From Pomphorhynchus laevis (Eukaryota; Acanthocephala; Palaeacanthocephala; Echinorhynchida; Pomphorhynchidae), in assembly GCA_012934845.2 (NCBI GenBank), contig WNNJ02001008.1:16931-80930 (forward strand): 64,000 nt of DNA. The letters run 5' to 3'. The notes below the pieces were generated by a model that saw only the letters and a list, made by a program, of their open reading frames with translations, searched no databases and was not told the origin of the DNA. Position numbers and translations under genes: made by a program. Of the stretch, positions 23,801 through 32,150 are shown in pieces; within the stretch, counting starts at the first letter, position 1; each line of letters starts with the position of its first letter.

Positions 23801-25426
23801 CGTATAGGGTTAGCTGTTTAGTAAACTTTGAACTTAACATAGTTAGTTTGGTGAACATTATAAAAATGCGTTTTTTCAACATTTATCTTGGAAACCCCAT
23901 GTTGATGATTATTTGCTTAGAAATTAATACAAAATTAATTTTAAAGGTAAAAATGTAATGATATCTATTACATTAAATATAACATTAAATTATATACTTC
24001 GTTCAAATATATAAATTAAATATTAATTTGTACAAAATGCTTTATTTTATAAGTAGAAAATATCAATTTATCAGTATTACATACCCACCAAAATTGTAGT
24101 TTTATTATTAAGTGAGGATTATTCACTTATTAATAAATTAATTATGTTGATATCTAAGATACACATTTGGAAAGATTATATATTAGATCAAATTAGAGAG
24201 AAAATAAAAATAACAAACAATTATAAAAGGAAAGATCAAATTAATAAAGATATGTATACAGAACTTACTAAATTAAAACATAACTATATAATAACAAATT
24301 AAACAGATTAAATAATAACAACGACGAAAAAGGGACCAATTCTAGTGTTGTTGCTCAGCATTTTGTGAGTTTGAATCATTCCGTTGATTTTGAAAATGCA
24401 TCTATTTTATCATTTGAAAGTAACTTGCTATCTCGCATTATCCAAGAAGCGTATTTTATTAAAAAAGAACCTAATTTAATGCTTAATAATAAATCCGATT
24501 ACAACCTTAAATTAAATTATAATTAATTATTCCAATATTACATTATTTTAATTTTTTCAATTCGTTTTTTATTGTATTATCATTTTGTTTTGGTTTAGAT
24601 TTAATTATAATTTATTACTCTACTTTTACATTATTTTTATTATTAAATTCGTATTTTTTTGTCACTTATGTTACGATTTTACATCACTATGATTCATCAG
24701 TACCAGATCTCTCCCATTACTGGATGCAGGATTGTCCTCCTCTTCATCCAGTAGTGGGAGGGATCTGGCACTGATGAGTCAGTGATAACGAAACAGTGCT
24801 TGTTATTGTTATAGTTGTTCTTCCGCGTCAAGCTTGAATGATTAGTAATTATTTATAATTATTAAATTATTTATTATTCTATTATTTTATATATCATTAT
24901 GTTTTATTTATCAATAATTTAATTACGTGGACTCAGTTACTTGATCTGATTTATAGAAAAATAGGTCATAAAGATTAATTGGAAAATAGATTATTGTTTC
25001 ACAAAGTTTACAAATGGATAACGTATTCAACATAAAGAGAATGATATACATGCTTTCCCGTAAAACCTAAGGATATAACGCATGTAGATCGTATCAAATT
25101 AAATAGTAATCAGAACTTTATTGAATTTTGGACAAAATCAAAAAATAATAATTTCTAATAATATTTCACTAACTTCTGTAAGCATCATCAGATAAAAATA
25201 CATATATTTTAACATAAATGCAGTTGATTGCTAATTCGTATTGAATCCTCTATATAGTGATTTCATGAGTGGACTTCGTTACCCCCGACTTGAATGTTTC
25301 TAAAGTTTTAATTTTCTTTAATATAAAACTGTTATATCGGTTTTGCTTTGTAAAATATAAAAATTATATTTTTAGCTTCTAGAAAGACAAGCAGATGATT
25401 ATCAACAAGCTAAAATTGATAATTAA
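2850..25426 (+). CDS. Gene A: 20-exon gene of unknown function, 5' end not found
   Basis: Exons: 2850-2963, 3013-3131, 4631-4805, 4849-5063, 6145-6232, 9206-9361, 9410-9531, 10482-10614, 10669-10751, 11796-11938, 12451-12616, 14474-14591, 17319-17615, 17638-17853, 20295-20468, 20497-20521, 20544-20687, 20721-20878, 22807-22872, 25376-25426. Each is bounded by AG and GT, and every junction keeps the frame. The joined exons total 2763 nt, which is 920 codons plus a TAA, with no internal stop seen. Eight introns are 22-54 nt long and eleven are 0.5-3 kb. The protein looks mostly helical and soluble, with no signal peptide or membrane segment. I do not recognise the family. One stretch (PLIIDP followed by NWL, exon 8) recalls the dynein heavy-chain AAA5 region, but its surroundings do not fit, so I do not claim it. 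Least certain: the ends of exons 10-11 and the tiny exons 16 and 19. Confidence 0.6.
3283..3370 (+). ncRNA. Reordered hammerhead motif, family B copy 1
   Basis: Order of parts: GTAAC (stem II), GAA core, ACAACCA (stem III), GGGTA (extra helix), TTCTA (stem I), CTGATGA core, GTTGC (stem II), TACTC (extra helix), TGGTCGT (stem III), C at the cleavage site, TAGAA (stem I). Stem II is kept by a G-U wobble where other copies have G-C. Stem III has one A-C mismatch. Confidence 0.5.
3664..3750 (+). ncRNA. Reordered hammerhead motif, family B copy 2
   Basis: GGCAAC and GTTGCC form stem II, TTCTA and TAGAA form stem I, and ACGACCA with TTGTCGT form stem III with one mismatch. GTGTACC with GGTACTC form the extra helix with one mismatch. 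The GAAA and CTGATGA cores are intact and the predicted cleavage follows GTC at 3745. With the copy at 3283 this gives a two-unit tandem in which the CTGATGA strand of the first could pair with the other strands of the second. Confidence 0.6.
4195..4560 (+). repeat. Two minisatellite blocks with a 17-bp unit
   Basis: Two blocks (about 4195-4345 and 4415-4560) begin with TTGCAATGGAACACT, run through several degenerate 17-bp units of the type ACACCCGGACTTATGGT, and end in an AT-rich tail with AATAAAATAATAAA. The blocks look like a duplication of one cassette of about 220 bp. They lie in an intron of gene A. Confidence 0.75.
5500..5595 (+). repeat. Short AT-rich tandem repeat
   Basis: Units of the form TATAGAAATAAAGTATATAC are repeated nearly three times. 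The repeat lies in a gene A intron and has no other visible content. Confidence 0.6.
6950..7070 (-). repeat. Dispersed repeat shared with 50480-50640, degraded hammerhead-like
   Basis: Both sites share AGCAGGATCAATAAAA followed by a stretch with GCATCAT and ACAAAATAT. On the minus strand here one reads CTAATGA-TGCTAGC, a degraded form of the small hammerhead at 25155-25197. It is probably a dead copy of the same dispersed family. Confidence 0.35.
8345..8990 (-). mobile_element. Penelope-like reverse transcriptase fragment
   Basis: On the minus strand the frame encodes STLYTNL (palm motif A region), MDKIELLESLN, QVKGVPMGGNSSPIIANL (the motif B type stretch) and RYIDD (catalytic motif C), then [14 protein letters not shown] and YLDMNIKL with NLYRKDD. 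The motif order and the YRK segment after the palm match Penelope-like RTs. No GIY-YIG endonuclease is seen. The copy is interrupted and lacks both ends. It lies in the long intron of gene A between 6233 and 9205. Four other pieces of the same family are in this window, the longest at 62800-63920. Confidence 0.75.
9040..9150 (+). repeat. Tandem repeat, unit about AATAATGTATTTGCT
   Basis: Five or more units of AATAATGTATTTGCT with small length changes, just upstream of the gene A exon at 9206. Nothing suggests a function. Confidence 0.7.
9942..9983 (-). ncRNA. Hammerhead-like motif, normal strand order
   Basis: On the minus strand: CTGATAA, then GACG-AAAGTACC-CGTC (four-pair stem II), GAAA, and ACGT-TGCA-ACGT (stem III) followed by T. 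The order and cores match a canonical hammerhead except for one core change (CUGAUAA). No clear stem I is visible, so it is likely a decayed copy. Confidence 0.4.
11270..11460 (-). repeat. Penelope-like element terminal segment
   Basis: It contains ATAAATAACAGACGATGTAT and GATTAGAGGTCATCAGGAGG, which recur at 26480-26585, 38650-38740, 40100-40190 and, on the other strand, 63800-63880. At 38.6 and 63.8 kb the segment lies just beyond the RT C-terminal end, so it marks the end of that element. Here it has no RT attached, as expected of a solo terminal remnant. Confidence 0.55.
12005..12200 (+). repeat. Dispersed repeat, copy also at 26168-26350
   Basis: About 190 bp are almost identical at the two sites, including GGAACATTATTTATTCCTTA and ACCAAACAGCACTCATGCAC. 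At 26.3 kb the repeat runs on towards a Penelope terminal segment, and here it follows one by about 550 bp. It may be another part of that element. No coding capacity is seen. Confidence 0.6.
14905..15110 (+). repeat. Repeat with a short Penelope RT snippet
   Basis: The first part (AACAGTCAGGCATTTAAGAG to TTTCGGCATGAGG) recurs at about 15606-15692. A GAGGGGGTA inverted repeat follows. From about 15072 there are some 40 bp matching the Penelope RT segment DKIELIES seen at 63002, ending abruptly. The unit was probably assembled from transposon scraps. Confidence 0.5.
15207..15256 (-). ncRNA. Small hammerhead-like motif with minimal stem III (family E)
   Basis: Minus strand: CTGAAGA (fits the CUGANGA core), a self-pairing CTAGTAGTTACTAG stem II, GAAA, then ATATC, in which only one A-U pair makes stem III and ATC is the cleavage triplet. 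Hammerheads with almost no stem III are known from Penelope-like elements and retrozymes, where they are thought to act as dimers. Stem I is weak. Confidence 0.4.
15260..17318. other. Intron of gene A, repeats and AT-rich sequence
   Basis: It holds a second copy of the AACAGTCAGGCATTTAAGAG repeat (15606-15692), and two copies of a segment with AAGCAGCCTAGTATCCAT (near 15567 and 15755). Between 15896 and 16222 both strands stay open for 65-80 codons, with GC content a little above the surroundings. No family could be recognised and no splice sites support it as an exon. Confidence 0.4.
17990..18110 (-). repeat. Broken inverted copy of family B
   Basis: The minus strand matches the body of the family B unit (the segment before CTCAGCACATCCGT, including GACTGGACTT in the other orientation). 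The hammerhead part is missing. Confidence 0.5.
18150..18205 (-). ncRNA. Decayed hammerhead-like motif
   Basis: Minus strand: CTGAGGA (fits CUGANGA), AGACCCCTAGAGG (stem II region), AAAACG where GAAACG is expected, then CTGTC. The layout is canonical but the GAAA core is damaged, so it is probably an old dead copy. Confidence 0.3.
18360..18545 (+). repeat. Family D dispersed repeat, second copy at 35930-36105
   Basis: About 170 bp are shared between the two sites (GTCCAGGAGCC or near variant, CTGGACTTCGATCATCAGCT, TAACCACCCAGCAGTCATCG). On the minus strand there is CTGATGA-TC-GAAG, which resembles hammerhead parts, but no convincing stems form. Confidence 0.6.
18738..19130 (-). repeat. Direct tandem duplication of a 200-bp fold-back unit
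   Basis: Two copies of about 200 bp lie head to tail (18738-18938 and 18939-19130). Inside each, AAACACAGATC on one side pairs with GATCTGTGTTT on the other, so each copy can fold into a long hairpin. Open reading frames of 82 and 64 codons on the minus strand arise from this repeat and have no other support. Confidence 0.65.
19132..19392. repeat. Near-perfect palindrome of about 260 bp carrying a hammerhead
   Basis: The left arm from GTGAATGGTTTTAGGGCC is the reverse complement of the right arm ending GGCCCTAAAACCATTCAC. Only a short spacer lies at the centre near 19260. The arms are almost identical, so the structure is either recent or kept by gene conversion. Each strand of RNA would carry the hammerhead-like motif once in the forward sense. 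Confidence 0.75.
19293..19335 (+). ncRNA. Small hammerhead with one-base-pair stem III
   Basis: TTATC and GATAA form stem I (five pairs). CTGACGA fits CUGANGA. TCCAC and GTGGA form stem II around AATTG, and GAAA follows. Stem III is a single A-U pair and ATT is the cleavage triplet (NUH rule). This is normal strand order. The mirror copy on the minus strand lies in the left arm of the palindrome. Confidence 0.5.
21071..21145 (-). ncRNA. Reordered hammerhead motif, family A copy 3
   Basis: On the minus strand GGGTC-GAAAC comes first, then CAGCAG-CTGATGA-GACCC, then GCGTC-CTGCTG. Stems I and II are perfect. The extra helix has changes on one side only. Confidence 0.6.
21468..21542 (-). ncRNA. 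Reordered hammerhead motif, family A copy 4
   Basis: All stems are perfect, including the extra helix GTCTGGGT with ACCCAGAC. Read on the minus strand this unit comes first and the one at 21071-21145 second, so its CTGATGA strand plus the GAAA and GTC strands of the next unit make a complete hammerhead without knots. Confidence 0.65.
24690..24800. repeat. Inverted repeat with CTGATGA at both arms
   Basis: Arms of about 35 bp (CAGTACCAGATC and CTCCCATTACTGGATG against CATCCAGTAGTGGGAG and GATCTGGCACTG) flank a 16-bp spacer. Just outside each arm, reading outward, lies CTGATGA. On the right it is followed by a GTC segment and CGAAAC, which looks like a hammerhead core. Stem II would be weak, so I list it only as hammerhead-like. 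Confidence 0.5.
25155..25197 (-). ncRNA. Small hammerhead-like motif, family E
   Basis: Minus strand: CTGATGA, a short stem II (GCT with AGT), GAAA, then ATATT giving a one-pair stem III and ATT as the cleavage triplet. Copies with related sequence lie at 33936-33990 and near 33893, and degraded ones at 6.95 and 50.5 kb. Confidence 0.4.
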
Positions 25427-25459
25427 AGGTTTAAACAATAAATACTTTAAGTATACTCT

Positions 25460-26095
25460 ATGCTCTCTACTACTTGCAGCCATGGTTACCGCATATATTC
25501 AATTAGATACATGTCAATTATTAATATAAGTAGATATATCGACAGTGTACTAAATAAAATGGCAAGACCTACCAAAGTTGGTTATCAAAACTATTTAACA
25601 AAATTTGATCCTCTGAAAATAGTGATTAGCGTGATCAATATGTTTTGCTGCATGTTTACGAAGAAGCAACCCAAACAAGTTGTGAAACCAAAAGTTAATT
25701 GCAGAAGTCAACAGAACAAATTTAGAAAACCACGAGTTAAGAAAAATAGGTGTCTTTATCTACCACCTCTTAGCTCTAAATTGGAAATAGATTTGATAAA
25801 ACAGGCAATTGAGGAACGGTTAATACAGATTAAAAAACGTACATTAGATAAAAGTGAAATTAGTGTTAGAAGCCGAGAAATGTACGGTAATGGCTATTCC
25901 GATAGTGATATTCTCAATGAAAATAGGGTCACAGCCAGTAAGCACTTAACAAATGGCAGAGATTTGATGCGTTCACTATCAATGATGTCTATCAGTAGTC
26001 GGAAATCTGTAGAACTCAACAGATACAATATTGCCCCGAATGGAACATTTTACGAATACGAAGCTAATGAAATAAATGGTAGATCAATGGATTGA
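25460..26095 (+). CDS. One-exon protein of unknown function, basic
   Basis: An open frame of 211 codons, the longest unspliced frame in the window, ends in TGA and starts only 34 bp after the stop of gene A. Several ATGs are possible. The one at 25559 (MARPTKVGYQ) lies after a less convincing leader and may be the true start. Residues from about 70 are rich in Lys and Arg (KKQPKQVVKPK, RKPRVKKNR), suggesting nucleic-acid binding or a nuclear signal, and the second half is Ser-rich (SLSMMSISSRKS). A short hydrophobic run with Cys pairs (NMFCCMF) precedes the basic part. No domain is recognised. The spacing suggests either a separate small gene or a downstream cistron or exon of gene A's neighbourhood. 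Confidence 0.5.
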   Translation: MLSTTCSHGYRIYSIRYMSIINISRYIDSVLNKMARPTKVGYQNYLTKFDPLKIVISVINMFCCMFTKKQPKQVVKPKVNCRSQQNKFRKPRVKKNRCLYLPPLSSKLEIDLIKQAIEERLIQIKKRTLDKSEISVRSREMYGNGYSDSDILNENRVTASKHLTNGRDLMRSLSMMSISSRKSVELNRYNIAPNGTFYEYEANEINGRSMD

Positions 26096-26167
26096 ATGCT
26101 ATGTAAAACACTTATTCTACGGATGTAGAGTTTATGATTCTTATAATAAATCTTTTGTGTTGAATTT

Positions 26168-26350
26168 GTTAGGAACATTATTTATTCCTTATTTTTTCTT
26201 AATTTCGATGGAACAGGTATATAATCCACAAGGTTATTAAAACGAATAGCATTTAATACCGAAGAGAAGCACCGCTCAAGAAATATATTAACAAAATTAC
26301 CAAACAGCACTCATGCACATTAAATCAAAAACATTTTAAGACCTATTTCT
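26168..26350 (+). repeat. Dispersed repeat, copy of 12005-12200
   Basis: Near-identical to the repeat in gene A over about 180 bp. It begins about 70 bp after the 25460-26095 frame and may supply that gene's 3' untranslated sequence. Confidence 0.6.
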
Positions 26351-26479
26351 TCTACCCATCATCGCTGCGGAGGAAACATTTAAATAATAAACACTTAAAT
26401 AATTATAAATAATTAATAATTGTTGTATAATATTTTATATAAAATATATAAAATATATATTTTATTATTTTATTTAAAG

Positions 26480-26585
26480 TTAAAATTTAAAATTTAAATA
26501 AAAGTCAATTTTTATGAATTGAATAGTAAATAACAGACGATGTATCATAATGAAGATTAGAGGTCACCAGGAGTTATTATTTTTA
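26480..26585 (-). repeat. Penelope-like terminal segment, solo copy
   Basis: It carries AAATAACAGACGATGTATCA and GATTAGAGGTCACCAGGAG as at 11270 and 38650. No RT is attached. Confidence 0.5.
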
Positions 26586-26841
26586 TTATAAATTTCTTGA
26601 ATTGCAATGTTATCATAAATTGAGTTGAATTTGCATACATTTAAGGATATTAATGAAATTGAAATTGTTCTAAAATTTTATTTAAAAATTAATTTTAGGA
26701 TTTACTGCCTTAAATTGATTTTAAATCTTTGTTTATTGAAACACATTGTTTTGTTTGAACAAAACAATGATAAAAAGCAAAATATTTACAGCGGTAATTG
26801 AAAATAAACGTGTCGTAAAATAAAGTCTGAATTGCAAGCAG

Positions 26842-27144
26842 TCAGTCAGTATGTTCTATTGACTGTTGCTGGAAACATTTATCACATGCCCATTCAGCAT
26901 TAGGATTCGTAGAAATTAGAAAAAATGAATAAGGTGTTAGTCCAGCGCAATATCTATGAAACCACATATTGCATCCACTTTGACAGCAAATGAACTCGTC
27001 ACCTTCCAACCCAAAGTCTCCACAAATTACACAAAACAACGGAGGTGGTTGTAAACAATAGAGTGTTCGTAATCTTACTACATCTCTTCCTAATCTCGGC
27101 ACTGGTTTGATCGTCCGCAGCAGCATTAATTCTTTTAATAACAA
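26842..27144 (-). CDS. PHD-finger protein, Pygopus-like zinc finger
   Basis: The frame is open to a stop just upstream of its first codons; the first ATG is at 27126. The protein holds a C4HC3 PHD finger: CVIC, then CCQSGC, WFHRYC, and CDKC near the end, with the expected spacings. The segment SGCNMWFHRYCAGLT and the EWACDKC end resemble the PHD finger of Pygopus, a Wnt co-activator that reads methylated histone H3 and binds BCL9/Legless. The finger is C-terminal, as in Pygopus, and only a few residues follow it. Upstream there is no Pygopus N-terminal homology box in view. An upstream exon may be at 27464-27594. It could be a diverged Pygopus, another PHD protein, or a gene fragment. Confidence 0.6.
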   Translation of the reverse strand: MLLKELMLLRTIKPVPRLGRDVVRLRTLYCLQPPPLFCVICGDFGLEGDEFICCQSGCNMWFHRYCAGLTPYSFFLISTNPNAEWACDKCFQQQSIEHTD

Positions 27145-27463
27145 ATATAATCGTCAGCTATCCAAGCTCAACACTAATCTTAAAAAATTATTGGTCATAA
27201 AAATTTGTTTGCTATACCACTGACTTTCATTTTTCCTTTTGCTCAAACATCTGTGTAGCCTCACTTTCAAAATAACGGCAAAATGTTTTTCACTGTTTCG
27301 GCTTAAACAAGTGCTCAAATAAATACCGCTTCAAAAAATCCAATGCCAAGCAGTTTTCCACGTTCAACAATAATAATCAGATTTTCTTAAATACAAAAAT
27401 ACATAGAGAGTAAATAAAAATAAAAATGTGACTGAAAATATGTAATTTCGACAATCAAAATAC

Positions 27464-27594
27464 CAGCAACAAACGCCCAGTTGACGGAAACCATGATTTG
27501 CGGTGTATATTTGCGGGGTATTTCTGATGTGAATTCAATCCAAGAGGAGTTCGTTGCATCTAAGGTAATGCATCTAAGCACATCATTGCTAATC
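27464..27594 (-). CDS. Possible exon upstream of the PHD gene
   Basis: On the minus strand an AG at 27595-27596 opens a 131-nt frame (ISNDVLRCITLDATN, then FTSEIPRKYTPQIM and VNWAFVAG) that closes at a GT donor. It is on the same strand as the PHD finger and about 320 bp upstream. I did not find an acceptor that joins the two in frame. It might belong to another gene or be chance. Confidence 0.25.
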
Positions 27595-27599
27595 CTGTA

Positions 27600-29539
27600 A
27601 TAGAAAAATATGAGATTCTACACATTAAACAACTGTTAAATCTGGTGAAAAAAAACAATTAGCAAACCATTGACAGTCGATGAATGTTACAATATTCTTC
27701 TTAGAACTTTTATTAAACAGCAATCTTGTGACAGAATCTTATACAACTCAGCCACGAAATTTACCAACCTATATAGAATTTCATTTGCTACTCCTGAACT
27801 GGCAAATCTTTATTTGAAATACTTTGATAAAAGTATTTCAAATAAAATCAATTTAATTATAATCAATTCAGTACGACCTCACACAAACCGACTACATCCA
27901 CTGTCAAGATCAGGAATATAGAACCCTTTATGAAAAAAGAGAACCCAGGTCTTGAACATTCGCAAATACAACAATGGGCAACGAACTACTATTGCCTAAA
28001 ATTTGCTATAATCCGTTTTTGGGCACAAACTTAGAGTTTTAATTAATTCGACTGACGAATATACATTTCATCATTGCAAGTGATTCAAAAGTTAAGGCAC
28101 TGATGATCAGCTTATATTCTATCAGTAGCCTCCCTAACATGTAAGGACTAAATCTCCACATCGACGGGATGTGCCTTATCAGCTTTCCTACTCCTCAGAT
28201 AACATTAAACCCTCCTGCAGGCTTCAAAAAGCGCACTACTTAAACAACCGAAATCAAACACTATATCAAGATTTCCAAGAAAGAAGGGATGTTGAATAAA
28301 GAGAGAGATTATGATATTGTACATTCGAGCACTAGTAATGTGACACAATCTCGTGACAAAGGCAGCCCGCAGCTGGTTATGTCGACAACAGAAAGGCAGC
28401 CTTCCTACTGTCTTACTGTCTTGACCAACGAGTGGTCTTGTTATATCCTTATCTTGGCCAATGTACTGGGAAGGAGTTGAAACCCATTTTCCCTAAATAT
28501 CCTTTAGTAAAATTTGGGAGGTGCTTCTGCCTTACCGATACGATAACGTTATTGCTCTTAGGACACTAAATCAATTCAAACCCCACAGAACACTACTTGA
28601 TATTTACCAAAGTATACCAACATCCTCTATACTCCGTACATCACCTCACTCTTCTTTATCTGAAGGTCTTGTAATCCTAGTTAAATGCTTATTTAGGTTT
28701 ATCCCTACTAAACGTCTCCTGTCCTGTTTTGTTTATCTATAATACTGCATAGAGATGGTAAACGCATTTTAGCCTAGTTAATATCTATATTTGACCGGGG
28801 TGATACACAAAAATCGGACCTCATGCAACGAATAGTGGTAATGGTTATGATTTGATACTTGGTGACTTTATAGTCATAACTAGTCATTGAATCTAAGCAC
28901 AATTCACAGAGTAAGGAACGATTACTAAATTCATTTACAGCCAGCACATTTCATTGCATAATAACAAACTCTCTCCTTTACATTTTTCTGCATTATCAAA
29001 AGCGGTTGTTTAAACTCTTCTGCATTGAACAGTCGCAACAACATCTGTAATCTTCCATAAACTACTTCACTAAAGCGCTTAGAAAATGATACCATTCTGC
29101 GAAAAAATATTAATTTTATCCTATCAGAGTTACCCTCTTCCAGGCGGTAATTGAATTCTTTTTCGTCGTAGGTAGTAACAACCTAAACCGATTCAATTCA
29201 TACATATCTCAGCAAACTGCCGGAATTCTATCGACTAACTCTAACAATCGAATTTTAAATACCACTCAAACAAAACTAAAGGTTCTGGCCAAAATGCCAC
29301 ACGTTCCCAATCTTTACGATTTCTTCAGATAGGATATCTCTAAAGAATATCAGTGTTCTCGTTAGTGACTTCAACTGAGTGGGGATATAGTTAACATGTC
29401 CCCACGCAGTGGGGATATGCTAACCATAGCTTATTTCTTCTTAGTCCCTGATTGCAAAATGTTCTAGAAAGAGTTCTGTCAGTTGAAAAATAACGGCATT
29501 GGATTGGAGAATTAGGCCTTGACAGCGGTTTATAAAAGT
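27600..29539. other. Region of higher GC with broken reading frames, unassigned
   Basis: Frames of 63-83 codons occur at 27670-27921, 28289-28480 and 28521-28742, and base composition is less AT-rich than the surroundings. This is typical of decayed coding or transposon sequence. No motif was recognised with confidence. It lies directly left of the Ty3/gypsy integrase fossil and may be part of the same dead element. Confidence 0.35.
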
Positions 29540-29950
29540 ATATCTCCTTGTATAACTATGGAGTCACTCGGCAAAACAGACGATGTGAACCTGAGCATAT
29601 GATGATGAACTGGCTAATTCCGAATTCACCTTGGCAGCGTTTTCTCGTTTTTTTTTGCCGTCCAGTGGATAAAGAAACGTATCTGGTGATTGTATACGCA
29701 ATGACAATATGGTCGGAAGCTTTAAAGATTAATTCAACATATGCTCAGAGTGTGAATAATCAATGCATGAAGTTTTTGTGTGACAAGGTTTGTCAGAAGA
29801 GCTAGTCGTTGATAATGGACCACCGTTTCAATCGTGGGAATTTAAGCAATTTCTGACAAATAACGGAACAAAGCTAGTAAATGTGACGCTGTATCACCCA
29901 AAGTCGAATGGACTTGCAGAAAGGTTAGTATGAGTATTGAAGCAGCGAGC
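29540..29950 (+). mobile_element. Ty3/gypsy-type LTR retrotransposon fossil (integrase region)
   Basis: The translated segments show the core of a retroviral-type integrase as found in Ty3/gypsy elements: a PVDKETYLVIVYAMTIWSEA stretch, then VDNGPPFQ and YHPKSNGLAER. The element is broken, in several pieces, with no long terminal repeats recognised at either side. It looks old. Confidence 0.7.
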
Positions 29951-30800
29951 ATTGTCAAGTACACCAATTGAGGAGATACCATTGAGAATTCAGCGTTACT
30001 TTCATATAGGAATATTCCGCATACTATTACCGGAAATTTCCAGTATGTATGCTCTACGGACGTCGATTATGCACAATGTTTGATCGAATACGTCCAGACC
30101 CGACGTTGACTGCGATAATCGCGATTGAAAAGTATAAATCCTGAAAGGAAGCACGTCGAAGTTTTCAACCACGACAGGCATAGTATCGATAGTATCGTTG
30201 TCACAAGAAAATTTCACGAATTTTAAAAAAGTTATAATTAATTTTAAAAAAGCTAAAGTTATGGAACGCTCGGGATGGGTTTCGTATATTGTTAATGATA
30301 GCACATCGTCTGTACAAGACAAAACAACATTCGGGTGCATGCTGATCAACTATGTATATAAAGAAAATACGTTGAACGAAGCTAAGGTCATGGAAATATT
30401 AAATGGGTAGCGCAAGTACTAGAACCATATAAACCGTCATTTATTAAGAAGAGATGTTAGGTTTTATTTTATCGATTCGGCTTTATCAAAACAGGAAATA
30501 AATAGTAAGCATTTGATTTGGATTCAGAATGTTGACATAGGAATACATGATTGTGAGTATAAGGCGGTGGTGTGGTCGAACACAGTGGTTGACATGTACA
30601 AAAAGAGGTTGATCCCGAGTTTAGAGTCAATAGAGTTTTTCAATAATATTATTACCCAATGTTTGAAGGATAAAGGATAAAGCGTTTCCATCAAAGCGGT
30701 GTCTGGCAAAATTTGGAAGAATAAACAGTTCTACCAGATTTTTTAGGCATTATCGACATTCAAACAAATTACATAAAATAAGGAAGATATTATGGCGTGT
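29951..30800. other. Unassigned sequence right of the integrase fossil
   Basis: Reading frames of 61-115 codons occur on both strands (30002-30349, 30198-30410, 30524-30709) with no recognised motif. It may be the rest of the gypsy fossil. Confidence 0.3.
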
Positions 30801-32150
30801 AAATCTTTTAAGAAATACACAGCTAGTTGAGGATTTGGAGTTGTCTATATTGGTAATATAATGTGATGATAAAATTAAATTCTTTAAAGGTCTGTCCAAA
30901 TATTCGAGGCCATTGTGGCAAACTGTTAAGACAGAAGGTTTGTAGATAATTACAAACCTTTTACTGCTGTAGCATTCAAAGTTTATTATCAGAAAAGATT
31001 CAAAATTGTGGACAGTTGATAATGGCGTTTTAGATATTGCAATCCGTGATTTTTATTTGCGTGGCCAGCATGTGCAAAAATCTCTACAAATGAACTTTCT
31101 GCCCGGCCTGCGGCTATAAGACTCTTAAAAGACGAGGAACAGTTGGAGTTGTGTAAGGTCATGATGAAACAGGAGTTGAAAAACTAGATAGAAATAGGAA
31201 TGAAATATAATTTTTCTTCCAAATAAAGCTGTTACAAATGTACCAAAGGATGTTTGTCCTTTCACGATCTATAATCAATTATTAATGATTTATGAGTGCC
31301 CCGATAAGGAAACTCAGAGATTTCTATTCCAAAAATTAATTTTGGGTTTCAGAAGAAAAACTGTACGTTAACGGTTAGATCAATACAAAATTTTATTACA
31401 AATGATACAAATTTGAAAGTTTTATACTCATTAGATTTATTTGATGCATTAATAGTTTAAAATACAATTTTTTTGATATGAGAGCGCCGCAATGCTTACT
31501 GCTCTCACCCATCTTATTTTTCGAATACATTACGAATCACCAAATGAATGACCTCTGATAAAGTTCACATTGCATTATTCTCTGGCGTCTTTACTTTATG
31601 TTTTAGGCGTTGGACAGGAGCCAAAAAATTGCTAAGTCTTCAAGAGATACGATTAAAGTTATTGAGGAGAGACCGATCTTAATGTAAAGTGCAAGTTTGT
31701 GTATTGTAAATTAAAAAGATTTGAATTTACAGATGTGGATTTAGAAATTTGAAACGAAAACTTTACCTATTCAAGGTAGTCACTTCTCATCAAAGCTGGT
31801 GATGGCCAGGGATCCGAGTCTAGCTAATAGACTCTTTGAGAAATAAATCTCTTTACGGGGACTGACGCGACGATGCCTAGCTTCTTTTTGAAAATGGCGT
31901 TTTAGATATTTCAATCCATGATTTCTTAGATACGTGGTCAGCATGCGCAAAGATCTCTACAAATGAACTTTCTGCCCGACTATAAGAAGAGGCTATAAGA
32001 CTCTTAAAAGAAGAGGAACAGTTAAAGTTGTGTAAGATCATCATAAAACAGGAGTTGGGGGAACTAGATGAAGATAGAAGGGGTAATATAATTTTAATCA
32101 AGTTTGTTTTAATTAAGTTTGAGATGTTGTACCATTTCAAACTTTAAGAT
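30800..32150 (+). repeat. Decayed coding-like repeat pair, probably retroelement fossil
   Basis: A segment of about 190 bp at 31025-31215 recurs at 31893-32100 with moderate divergence. In both, one frame gives ISTNELSAR followed by AIRLLK and EEQL, so the ancestor was coding and partly helical. Position and style suggest a gag-like or accessory part of an old retroelement. The family is not identified. Confidence 0.35.

Larger units (their letters stand above)
22873..25375. other. Last long intron of gene A
   Basis: Mostly AT-rich sequence without recognised genes. It contains the hairpin repeat at 24690-24800 and the small hammerhead at 25155-25197. Short reading frames here do not match any family known to me. 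Confidence 0.4.

Noticed and set aside
24690-24800. CRISPR-like or regulatory palindrome
   Set aside because: A single inverted repeat with hammerhead-like flanks in a eukaryotic intron; no repeat-spacer pattern.
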